A DNA stretch of 5,187 bases from Mycobacteriaceae bacterium (GTDB taxonomy: Bacteria > Actinomycetota > Actinomycetes > Mycobacteriales > Mycobacteriaceae): assembly GCA_013362555.1 (NCBI GenBank), contig JABFVX010000375.1, forward strand, positions 1 to 5,187, written 5' to 3'. A program made the translations under genes and the position numbers. The notes under the pieces were generated by a model that saw only the letters and a program-made list of their open reading frames with translations, did not search any database and was not told the origin of the DNA. Shown piece by piece: positions 1-5,187 of the stretch; the stretch's first letter is position 1, and every line of letters begins with the position of its first letter.

Positions 1-283
1 GCGGTTTCGGCAGCCACCCGCCCGCTCCGTCCGACTTGCGTATGTAGAGATCCCGAGTGGACATGCCGCGGCCGTCGGCCTCCCGGCACTCCGCCTCCCA
101 GCCTGCGGCGCGCCAGGTGTTCCTGTGGTCGGTGCAGGTTCGGAAGGCGATGTAGTCGTCCCAGTAGTGCCAGCCCTCGCCCTGCGGGGGGCTCGCGGCT
201 GCCGGGCCTGCTCCTGGCACGAGGGCGATCGCGATCGCGGCCGCCGCTGTCGTCAGTCCGGTGAAGGCGGAAGCTTTCGTCAT
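1..283 (-). CDS. Small secreted two-cysteine protein, C-terminus cut by window edge
   Basis: The reading frame starts at ATG 283-281 and stays open to the left edge (94 codons visible, no stop seen). The start has a strong GGAGG seven bases upstream. Residues 1-30 look like a Sec signal peptide: Lys3, then an alanine-rich hydrophobic stretch (TTAAAAIAIALV) and an AAA|S cleavage site after about residue 30. The mature part begins SPPQGEGWHYWDDY, is rich in aromatic residues, and has two cysteines, Cys50 and Cys66, that could form a disulfide outside the cell. I do not recognise a named family; small secreted proteins of this style are common and uncharacterised in Nocardia and mycobacteria. 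It lies 42 bases downstream of the 62-codon gene on the same strand, so the two are probably co-transcribed. Function is unknown. The frame is well supported by signal peptide, ribosome site and codon bias; the length is unknown. Confidence 0.82.
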   Translation of the reverse strand, partial: MTKASAFTGLTTAAAAIAIALVPGAGPAAASPPQGEGWHYWDDYIAFRTCTDHRNTWRAAGWEAECREADGRGMSTRDLYIRKSDGAGGWLPKP

Positions 284-290
284 GGTTGGT

Positions 291-295
291 CCTCC
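291..295 (-). promoter_or_regulatory. Ribosome binding site of the secreted protein gene
   Basis: Read on the minus strand this is GGAGG followed by ACCAACC and ATG, a seven-base spacing. It is close to the ideal Shine-Dalgarno sequence and fixes the start at 283. Confidence 0.8.
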
Positions 296-325
296 GATTG
301 TGGGTCTATCAGTCGGCAGGCGGTG

Positions 326-514
326 TCAGCGGACTTCGCGGCCGTTGACGCGAATGGTGCGGCTCTCGTTGCCAACTCGGAAGGTGGCTTCGGTGGGCTC
401 TCCGGTCCAACTGGTCTTGGTGACCGTGCCCTTGCTGCCCGCGGGAACCGAGTCGCGGGTGACGCCGCCGAGGTCTTTTCTGGCGGCGACCTCGTCGCCC
501 TTTTTGTAGCCCAT
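326..514 (-). CDS. 62-residue protein resembling a small SH3/KOW-like beta-barrel
   Basis: This is a complete short gene of 62 codons, ATG 514-512 to TGA 328-326. It has no signal peptide or membrane segment, so it should be cytoplasmic. The sequence starts MGYKKGDEVAARKDLGG and continues with VPAGSKGTVTKTSW, then alternating hydrophobic strands (ATFRVG, RTIRVNGREV). The pattern of G-x-x-V, a VPxGSxGxV turn and short strands resembles the small SH3/KOW-like barrels found as stand-alone proteins in many actinobacteria. That fold is inferred from pattern only, and the molecular role is unknown. A GAAAGGA ribosome site sits six bases before the start. The secreted-protein gene follows after 42 bases, so a two-gene operon is likely. 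Its promoter should lie in the divergent region 527-700, shared with the large sensor gene. Confidence 0.82.
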   Translation of the reverse strand: MGYKKGDEVAARKDLGGVTRDSVPAGSKGTVTKTSWTGEPTEATFRVGNESRTIRVNGREVR

Positions 515-519
515 GTCTG

Positions 520-526
520 TCCTTTC
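520..526 (-). promoter_or_regulatory. Ribosome binding site of the 62-codon gene
   Basis: On the minus strand the bases read GAAAGGA, then CAGAC and ATG at 514. Spacing and purine content suit a real start, and this supports the short gene over the longer overlapping frames. Confidence 0.7.
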
Positions 527-580
527 GGAGTGGGTGCATCGTGATCGGTGTCAGCCCAGCGTGCGCCGGGATCGCCACGG

Positions 581-660
581 TGTGCCAAGGGTCCAAGCAG
601 GTCCAAACAGCACGTTCGTCGGGGCGGATCCGCTTGACAGACCGAGACCTGCGCCAAGGG
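581..660 (+). repeat. Pair of 11-base direct repeats TGYGCCAAGGG flanking a tandem GTCCAARCAG
   Basis: The outer pair occupies 581-591 and 650-660 with one mismatch and a start-to-start distance of 69 bases. The inner tandem pair occupies 591-600 and 601-610, also with one mismatch. Both contain CCAA. They fall in non-coding DNA between divergent genes, where repeated short words are more likely to be binding sites than in coding DNA. Confidence 0.4.
624..633. promoter_or_regulatory. Perfect 10-base palindrome, possible operator
   Basis: GCGGATCCGC is its own reverse complement and abuts TTGACA at 634-639. A palindrome touching a -35-like box is a usual place for a dimeric regulator, but short GC palindromes also arise by chance in such GC-rich DNA. 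Confidence 0.3.
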
Positions 661-685
661 GGACGTGCCATCATGGCGGGCGGCG

Positions 686-693
686 GAAAGGGG
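686..693 (+). promoter_or_regulatory. Ribosome binding site that favours the start at 701
   Basis: GAAAGGGG ends seven bases before ATG 701. The alternative in-frame GTG at 665 has a purine run (AAGGGGG, 656-662) that ends only two bases from the codon, a worse spacing. The helix-turn-helix domain also begins shortly after residue 1 counted from 701, so the extra 12 residues are not needed. Confidence 0.6.
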
Positions 694-700
694 TGGAGTG

Positions 701-3700
701 ATGCCCGATCGAGACGTGGCCCGGCTGGCCACGCGGAAAGATTTCGGCGCCGCGTTGACGCAGGTCCGGCGCGCGGCTGGGTTGTCGATCCGAGAGGTCG
801 CACGCCGGGCCGGGGTCACGCCGGGCACCATCAGCGGGTGGTTCGCGGGCAATGCGGTGCCGTCGCCCGATGAGGGCCTGCGAGATCTCCAGGCGGTGTT
901 GCGCGCCTGCGGCGTCGCCGACGAACCGATCGCGCAATGGAAGGCTGCCGCTGACCGGATCCGCGCGACCACCCGTCCGGCGCGACCGGGACACTGTCCG
1001 TATCGGGGCCTGGAACCGTATCGGAGTGCCGATGCGGCTGAGTTCTTCGGTCGGGCCGATCTCGTTGCTATGTTGCAGAACCGGGTCGAGGCGGGTCTGT
1101 CCGGCGCGGCGCCCGCGGTTGTCGGGGTGCTCGGCTCATCAGGGTCGGGGAAATCGTCGTTGCTGCAGGCAGGCTTGATGCCGCGGCTGACAACACCCGC
1201 CGTCCTGGTAACGCCAGGCGCCGATCCACTGCACCGGCTCGACCAAGCCGTCGGCGCCGCCGACTGCGGCACGGGTCTGGTGATCGTGGTGGACCAGGCC
1301 GAGGAGCTGTGGACACACGAAACCCTGGTCGGTTCCGACACGGACCGGCCCCTGCGTGACCGCTTCCTGCATCGGCTCGACACGATGACTACCGATTTGC
1401 CTGTTGTGGTGGTGTTCTCGCTGCGCGCCGACTTCTTCGACCGGGCTGCGCAGTATCCGATGCTGGTTCCCGCGCTGACCACCGGCGCGGTCCTCGTCGG
1501 GCCGATGAACGAGGAGCAATTGCGGGCGGCCATCACTGAACCCGCTTCCACCGCAGGTGGAGTGGTTCATCCCACGCTGGTCGAGCTGCTGCTGCAGGAG
1601 CTGGCCGTGACCACGGCCGGTGGTGCGCACGATCCGGGCGCCTTGCCGCTTCTGTCGCATGCGATGTATCGGTCCTGGACGCAGCGCACCACCGCCTCGG
1701 ACAAACTGACGATCGAGCAGTATCGAAGGACCGGCGGCATCTACGGCGCCATCAAGCAGTCCGCCGACGAGGTATGGCTGGCGCTCGAATCGGATCCGAC
1801 GGCCGCCGAAGCGACGCGCCGCATCTTCACTCGCGCGGTCCTGATCGGGGATACCGGACTGGCCCGACGCGTAGTCGCCGCAACAGAACTGGAATGGGAC
1901 GACATCGACGCCGGGGTCGTCCACGCGGTTGTCGACCGCTATATCGCCGCTCGGCTGCTCACCACCACCGCGGACGGCGTGCAGATCAGTCACGAGGCGC
2001 TCATGACTTCCTGGCCACGGCTGGTGGCCTGGATCGACGACGACCGTGACAGCATCGTGAAATACCGCAGGCTGGCGACTGCTGCGGCCGAGTGGGACCT
2101 GGACCGAAACGACAGCACACTGCTCACCGCGGGCAAGACCGAGGAGTTCCGCGAATGGTCCGGGCATGCCGCGAACGCCACCCAACTCACCCCGACGGAA
2201 CGGGCGTTTCTGGACGAGAGCATCCGATTCCATGCCGCCGCGGCCGACCGGGACCGGCAACGCACCAACAGACTCCGAACGGCCGTTGCCGTGCTGCTGG
2301 TCGTCACCGCCGCGTTCATCGCGGCGACCGCGGTGGCCGTCTATGCCCGAAACAACACGGCCACCTCGCTGCGGTTGGCTGACCGGAACTTTCGCACCGC
2401 TACCGCGCTCCGGCTGACCTCCGAAGGGCAGGCGATGCTGGCAGGCAGCCGTGACGGCGGGGATGTGCGTGCGCTGCAACAGATCTCGGCCGCCTACCAG
2501 CTGCGGCCCGAGATCGCGCTCGCCGCCATGGCGGATGCGCTTTCGCGGACCAGGAGCCTTGCGTCCGTCGTGCCTGCCTCCAGCGCGGTCGGCCGGGTGG
2601 CGGTCGGCCGGAACAGCGCCTTTCTCGTGGCTGCCTGCAGCGACGGAACGATTCGCTTGGCAGACGCCAGGACTGGCAGGCGGATCCGCGAGTGGCTCGG
2701 GCATTCAGGCGGCGCCACCGGCGTCGCCGTCGATCCGTCCGGCACCCGCATCGTGTCGAGCGGAGGGGACGGTACCGTGCGACTCTGGGATACGACCACC
2801 GGCAAGGAACTCCGACCACCATTGCGTGGCCACTACGGCGCGGTCTGGAATGTCGCCTTCACGCCGGCCGGCGACCGCATCGCCTCCAGCGGCGACGACG
2901 GCACGGTGCGGCTCTGGGATACCAACACCGGCAAGGAACTCCGACCACCATTGCGGGGCCACCATGGCGCGGTCTGGAATGTCGCCTTCACGCCGGCCGG
3001 CGACCGCATCGCCTCCAGCGGCGACGACGGCACGGTCCGCCTCTGGGACACCAACACCGGCCAAGAGGCCCGCGCACCGTCACGAGCGGAGGGCCGCGTA
3101 TTCGCGCTCGCGGTCAGTCCTGACGGGCGACACATCATCTCCGGTACCGACGCCGGTCGCGCATACCGGTGGGACACAGATTCCGGCCGCGAAACCAGCG
3201 CGTGGCCAGTGGCCCACAACAGCCGCATCACCGGCCTCAATTTCGACGGCGACGGCAGCCGAGTCCTCTCGACGGCAGGCGACGGCACGATACGCATCTG
3301 GGACGATTCGACAGGCCGCCCCCTCGGGCCGGTGCTGACCGGGCACAAGGGCGAGGCGACCGCCGCGGCGTTCAGCCGTGGCGGCAGCCAGGTCGTCTCA
3401 GGCGGCGCCGACGCGACCATTCGAGTTTGGGATGTTGGTCCGGGCAACCCTTTCGGCCTGCCGTGGCTTGGTCACGACGGCGCGGTGAGCGGCGTCGCCT
3501 TCAGCCCCGACGGCAGCAAACTTGTCTCCGCGGGATTTGACGGCACGCTGCGGTGGTGGGATGCCACCGCGGGCCGCGAGCTCGGTGCCGCGACGCACAG
3601 TCCGCCCGAACCGGTCTACAAGGTCGCTTTCAGCCAGGACGGTAGCCGCGTCGCCTCGGTGGGCCGCGACGGCCTGATGCGGCTGTGGAATGCGGCTACC

Positions 3701-4462
3701 CGAGAGCACATCGGCACCTCGACAGGCGGCCACCGAGGCGTCGCAGGAAGCGTTGCGTTCAACCGCGCCGGAAACCTGGTCGCCACAGGAGGTTTCGATG
3801 GGACAGTCTTGTTGTGGGACGCGACGTCCGGACGCCAGGTCGGCGCGCCACTGCCGATCCTGCAAGGCCGGGTGCTCGGGATCACGTTCGGCCCCGGCGA
3901 CGAGCTGGTCGTCGCGGGCGACGACGGTGTAGTTCGACTGTGGGACACCATCGCCGGTCACCAGATCGGCCGTGCATGGCGCGGCCACCAGGGTCCGGTC
4001 TGGGGCGTGGCCATCAGCCGGACCGGCGATGCCGTCGTCACCGGCGGCGACGACGGCACCGTCCGGGTTTGGAACCCACGAACCGGCACCGAGACGGTGC
4101 CGCCGCTACGCGGCCACAGCGGACCGATCTGGGGTGTCGCGATCGATCCGGACAGCCGTCGAGTCGTCTCCGGCGGCAGCGACAGGACCGTCCGACTGTG
4201 GAACGCCCGCACCGGCGAAGCCGTCGGCGGCCCGCTGGAAGGTCACACCGACTTGGTCTGGAGCGTGGCGTTCGGCCCACGCGGCGACGAGGTGGCGGCC
4301 GCAGGCGCCGACGCGTCGATTTCCTTGTGGCCTACCCCCGGCGCCTGGCTCCGGGTACTCTGCACGAAACTTCCGCTAGCCATCAGCCCATCACAATGGC
4401 GGGAATGGGTATCGGCCGACATCGAATACCGGCCCGGCTGCCAGAACTCAGGCGCCAAGTAA
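701..4462 (+). CDS. XRE helix-turn-helix / nSTAND1 NTPase / transmembrane / 14-blade WD40 protein
   Basis: This is a 1253-residue signalling protein, numbered from ATG 701. Residues 15-75 form an XRE-like helix-turn-helix (recognition helix near TPGTISGW, 40-47). An nSTAND1 NTPase follows from CPYRGLEPY (99): FFGR at 115-118, Walker A GSSGSGKSS at 145-153, Walker B LVIVVDQAEEL at 193-203, SLRADFFDR at 240-248, and a winged-helix-like end with HEALMTSWPRL at 431-441. Residues 527-549 are one hydrophobic helix preceded by arginines, favouring a cytoplasmic N-terminus. A helical linker (550-621) leads to fourteen WD40 blades (about 625-1214), then a tail with Cys1221 and Cys1247. STAND NTPases switch from an ADP to an ATP state on ligand binding. 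Here the propellers would sense and the helix-turn-helix would be the output, in place of a toxic effector domain. This order is a recurrent actinobacterial architecture with largely unknown ligands. A GTG start at 665 would add 12 residues. The domains are certain; the role is inferred. Confidence 0.95.
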   Translation: MPDRDVARLATRKDFGAALTQVRRAAGLSIREVARRAGVTPGTISGWFAGNAVPSPDEGLRDLQAVLRACGVADEPIAQWKAAADRIRATTRPARPGHCPYRGLEPYRSADAAEFFGRADLVAMLQNRVEAGLSGAAPAVVGVLGSSGSGKSSLLQAGLMPRLTTPAVLVTPGADPLHRLDQAVGAADCGTGLVIVVDQAEELWTHETLVGSDTDRPLRDRFLHRLDTMTTDLPVVVVFSLRADFFDRAAQYPMLVPALTTGAVLVGPMNEEQLRAAITEPASTAGGVVHPTLVELLLQELAVTTAGGAHDPGALPLLSHAMYRSWTQRTTASDKLTIEQYRRTGGIYGAIKQSADEVWLALESDPTAAEATRRIFTRAVLIGDTGLARRVVAATELEWDDIDAGVVHAVVDRYIAARLLTTTADGVQISHEALMTSWPRLVAWIDDDRDSIVKYRRLATAAAEWDLDRNDSTLLTAGKTEEFREWSGHAANATQLTPTERAFLDESIRFHAAAADRDRQRTNRLRTAVAVLLVVTAAFIAATAVAVYARNNTATSLRLADRNFRTATALRLTSEGQAMLAGSRDGGDVRALQQISAAYQLRPEIALAAMADALSRTRSLASVVPASSAVGRVAVGRNSAFLVAACSDGTIRLADARTGRRIREWLGHSGGATGVAVDPSGTRIVSSGGDGTVRLWDTTTGKELRPPLRGHYGAVWNVAFTPAGDRIASSGDDGTVRLWDTNTGKELRPPLRGHHGAVWNVAFTPAGDRIASSGDDGTVRLWDTNTGQEARAPSRAEGRVFALAVSPDGRHIISGTDAGRAYRWDTDSGRETSAWPVAHNSRITGLNFDGDGSRVLSTAGDGTIRIWDDSTGRPLGPVLTGHKGEATAAAFSRGGSQVVSGGADATIRVWDVGPGNPFGLPWLGHDGAVSGVAFSPDGSKLVSAGFDGTLRWWDATAGRELGAATHSPPEPVYKVAFSQDGSRVASVGRDGLMRLWNAATREHIGTSTGGHRGVAGSVAFNRAGNLVATGGFDGTVLLWDATSGRQVGAPLPILQGRVLGITFGPGDELVVAGDDGVVRLWDTIAGHQIGRAWRGHQGPVWGVAISRTGDAVVTGGDDGTVRVWNPRTGTETVPPLRGHSGPIWGVAIDPDSRRVVSGGSDRTVRLWNARTGEAVGGPLEGHTDLVWSVAFGPRGDEVAAAGADASISLWPTPGAWLRVLCTKLPLAISPSQWREWVSADIEYRPGCQNSGAK
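2573..4342 (+). repeat. Array of fourteen WD40 blades encoded in the sensor gene
   Basis: Blades begin near residues 625, 667, 710, 753, 796, 838, 881, 924, 967, 1010, 1053, 1095, 1138 and 1181, so the period is almost strictly 43 residues (42 in three cases). Most carry the GH start, a DGT turn and a WD or WN end. Blade 1 ends LAD instead of LWD, blade 14 ends LWP, and blades 5, 9 and 11 lack the GH. Fourteen blades fit two seven-bladed propellers. No enzyme motif is visible in the array; such propellers bind proteins or other ligands. Confidence 0.9.
2783..3040 (+). repeat. Near-identical 129-base tandem duplication of one WD40 blade
   Basis: Units 2783-2911 and 2912-3040 differ at seven of 129 positions by my count. 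They share an unbroken identical run of 71 bases (2837-2907 against 2966-3036). A partial third copy continues to about 3061. Four of the seven differences are synonymous; the others change Thr to Asn and Tyr to His. Other blades of the same protein are far more diverged, so this pair arose recently or is kept alike by gene conversion. Confidence 0.9.
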
Positions 4463-4644
4463 CACATCCGATGTCCTGCCTGAACACGCGATTTGCCGAT
4501 TATCGGATCTTGGTCTGGGCGATACCACGGCCGGCGGACATCTGCGCTCCACCGAGCTGGTCGGTACCCTTTGTTCGATAGCTTGACGTTAGCCACATAT
4601 TCGGGGTCGTTGTGTCGGCTGTGTTCAAGTGAGGAGCGGTCGGG
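4463..4644 (+). promoter_or_regulatory. Spacer with short inverted repeats; possible weak terminator and promoter
   Basis: The 182-base spacer has no credible gene. ACATC-C-GATGT (4464-4474) and CCGAT-T-ATCGG (4496-4506) are odd-centred palindromes, and ATCCGAT at 4466-4472 is complementary to ATCGGAT at 4502-4508, so a stem could form after the sensor stop codon. A second small hairpin ACCGA-loop-TCGGT (4551-4565) is followed by ACCCTTTGTT, a weak terminator-like tail. TTGACG at 4583-4588 resembles a -35 box for the next gene, but no good -10 hexamer lies at the right distance. The sensor and lipoprotein genes are therefore probably separate transcripts, though this is not proven. Confidence 0.3.
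4632..4636 (+). promoter_or_regulatory. Ribosome binding site of the DUF1254 lipoprotein gene
   Basis: AGGAG sits eight bases before ATG 4645 and supports that start, which also places the signal peptide at the very N-terminus. Confidence 0.75.
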
Positions 4645-5187
4645 ATGAGATTTCGGCGGTGTGCCGCGCTGTTCGGGTCGGTCCTGCTGGCGGTGGCGAT
4701 GATCGGTTGTGGCAGGGACTCGTCGGACGCCGACGGCGCCAGGGGCGGGAGCGGGGCGGTGGATGCGTGGTTGTTGCGGGCGCGTGCGTTGGATGCGGCT
4801 GTGTGGGGGGTGCCGCTGGTGAGCACCGATGCGATGCGGCAGGCGTTCTTTCGGGACCTGCATGCGCGGTACAACGACGTGGCCTACCTGTCGCGGCCAG
4901 CGAACTGGAAATTCCAGACGCTGACGCCGAACGCTTCGACGCACTATGTGCTGTCGTTCTACAACCTCAAAGATGGTCCGGTCGTGGTCGAGGTGCCTCC
5001 GCAGCAGGGCGCGGGCTTGCTGGGTTCGATCATGAACGCGTGGGACGAACCGGTGGAGGACGTGGGTCCGGACGGCGCGGACAGGGGCGCGGGCGGCAGG
5101 TACGTGTTGATTCCGCCCGGCTACACCGGCCAGGTGCCCGATGGGCTGATCCCCGAGCGCTTCACGACGGTGAACGGCTATCTGCTG
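4645..5187 (+). CDS. DUF1254 domain lipoprotein, 5' part only
   Basis: The frame opens at ATG 4645 and runs unbroken through 181 codons to the window edge. The N-terminus MRFRRCAALF followed by GSVLLAVAMIGC is a lipoprotein signal peptide. Arginines come first, then a hydrophobic core, and the lipobox MIGC makes Cys22 the likely lipidated residue, so the protein should be anchored on the outer face of the membrane. A flexible Gly/Asp/Ser stretch follows (23-38). From about residue 41 the sequence matches DUF1254: ALDAAVWGVPLV (48-59), YVLSFYNLKDGPVVVEVPP (101-119), NAWDEPVEDVGPDG (131-144) and GGRYVLIPPGY (150-160). DUF1254 proteins are commonly 400-500 residues and often carry a DUF1214 domain at the C-terminus, which would lie outside this window. 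Their biochemical role is not established. The ribosome site is good, and no functional tie to the upstream sensor gene is visible. Confidence 0.88.
   Translation, partial: MRFRRCAALFGSVLLAVAMIGCGRDSSDADGARGGSGAVDAWLLRARALDAAVWGVPLVSTDAMRQAFFRDLHARYNDVAYLSRPANWKFQTLTPNASTHYVLSFYNLKDGPVVVEVPPQQGAGLLGSIMNAWDEPVEDVGPDGADRGAGGRYVLIPPGYTGQVPDGLIPERFTTVNGYLL

Larger units (their letters stand above)
527..685. promoter_or_regulatory. Divergent control region between the small cassette and the sensor gene
   Basis: This spacer lies between two genes pointing away from each other and must hold the leftward promoter and probably the rightward one. It contains two 10-base units in tandem at 591-600 and 601-610 (GTCCAAGCAG and GTCCAAACAG). 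It also holds an 11-base direct repeat TG(T/C)GCCAAGGG at 581-591 and 650-660, a perfect palindrome GCGGATCCGC at 624-633, and GCCAT-C-ATGGC at 667-677. A consensus-like TTGACA sits at 634-639 directly after the palindrome, but no -10 box lies 16-18 bases further on. These elements look like operator material for a DNA-binding protein, with the helix-turn-helix of the adjacent sensor as the obvious candidate; that link is inference. Confidence 0.45.

Noticed and set aside
634..662. TTGACA as a promoter for the sensor gene
   Set aside because: The place where a -10 box should be (about 656-662) reads AAGGGGG, so a complete sigma-70-type promoter cannot be supported.
280..1551. Long minus-strand open frame of 423 codons opposite the sensor start
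   Set aside because: It runs across the 62-codon gene, the spacer and the sensor N-terminus, has arginine/serine/proline-rich low-complexity composition and no domain. It is a GC-rich antisense shadow.
1139..2704. Minus-strand open frame of 521 codons inside the sensor gene
   Set aside because: It lies fully opposite the NTPase coding frame, shows no recognisable domain, and is explained by high third-position GC on the coding strand.
2783..3061. CRISPR-like or mobile-element repeat
   Set aside because: The 129-base units are in frame and each encodes one whole WD40 blade, so they are protein repeats and not spacers or element ends.
701..4462. Calling the locus a known antiphage defence system
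   Set aside because: STAND proteins occur in immunity, but there is no nuclease, TIR, protease or other effector domain, and no defence neighbour is visible in this window.
3685..4581. Plus-strand open frame of 298 codons overlapping the sensor gene end
   Set aside because: It is dominated by runs of arginine and proline from out-of-frame reading of the WD40 repeats and has no good ribosome site or domain.
4583..4611. TTGACG as a promoter for the lipoprotein gene
   Set aside because: Seventeen bases downstream reads GTCGTT, not a -10 box; CATATT at 4596-4601 is too close. It was kept only as a weak note.
4243..4944. Minus-strand open frame of 233 codons across the spacer and lipoprotein start
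   Set aside because: The opposite strand carries a clear lipoprotein signal and DUF1254 motifs here; the minus frame has no domain.

Overview
The window is high-GC DNA whose third codon positions are mostly G or C. With a secreted alanine-rich leader, a DUF1254 lipoprotein and an HTH-STAND-WD40 giant protein, it looks like an actinomycete chromosome, most likely Nocardia or a relative. The genus is an inference from style, not from a marker gene.

Layout. Bases 1-514 hold two small leftward genes in probable operon order: a 62-residue protein resembling a small SH3/KOW-like barrel (514 to 326), then, after 42 bases, a secreted two-cysteine protein (283 leftward off the window edge). Bases 515-700 are a divergent control region with short direct repeats and palindromes but no convincing promoter. 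Bases 701-4462 encode one very large rightward protein of 1253 residues. It has an N-terminal XRE-type helix-turn-helix, an nSTAND1-type P-loop NTPase, one transmembrane helix, a helical linker, fourteen WD40 blades and a short tail with two cysteines. Bases 4463-4644 are a short spacer with small inverted repeats. From 4645 to the right edge is the first 181 codons of a DUF1254 lipoprotein.

How the parts may work together. The giant protein reads as a single-chain sensor: a DNA-binding domain and NTPase switch on the cytoplasmic side, and a double WD40 propeller probably outside the membrane. It is transcribed divergently from the two-gene cassette, so it could regulate that cassette, itself, or both. 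This is inference; no experiment or companion effector is visible. Blades 3 and 4 of the propeller are almost identical at DNA level, including synonymous positions, which shows recent duplication or gene conversion. The DUF1254 gene has its own ribosome binding site, lies 182 bases downstream, and shows no functional link to the sensor gene. I see no tRNA, rRNA, CRISPR array, insertion sequence or phage gene in the window.
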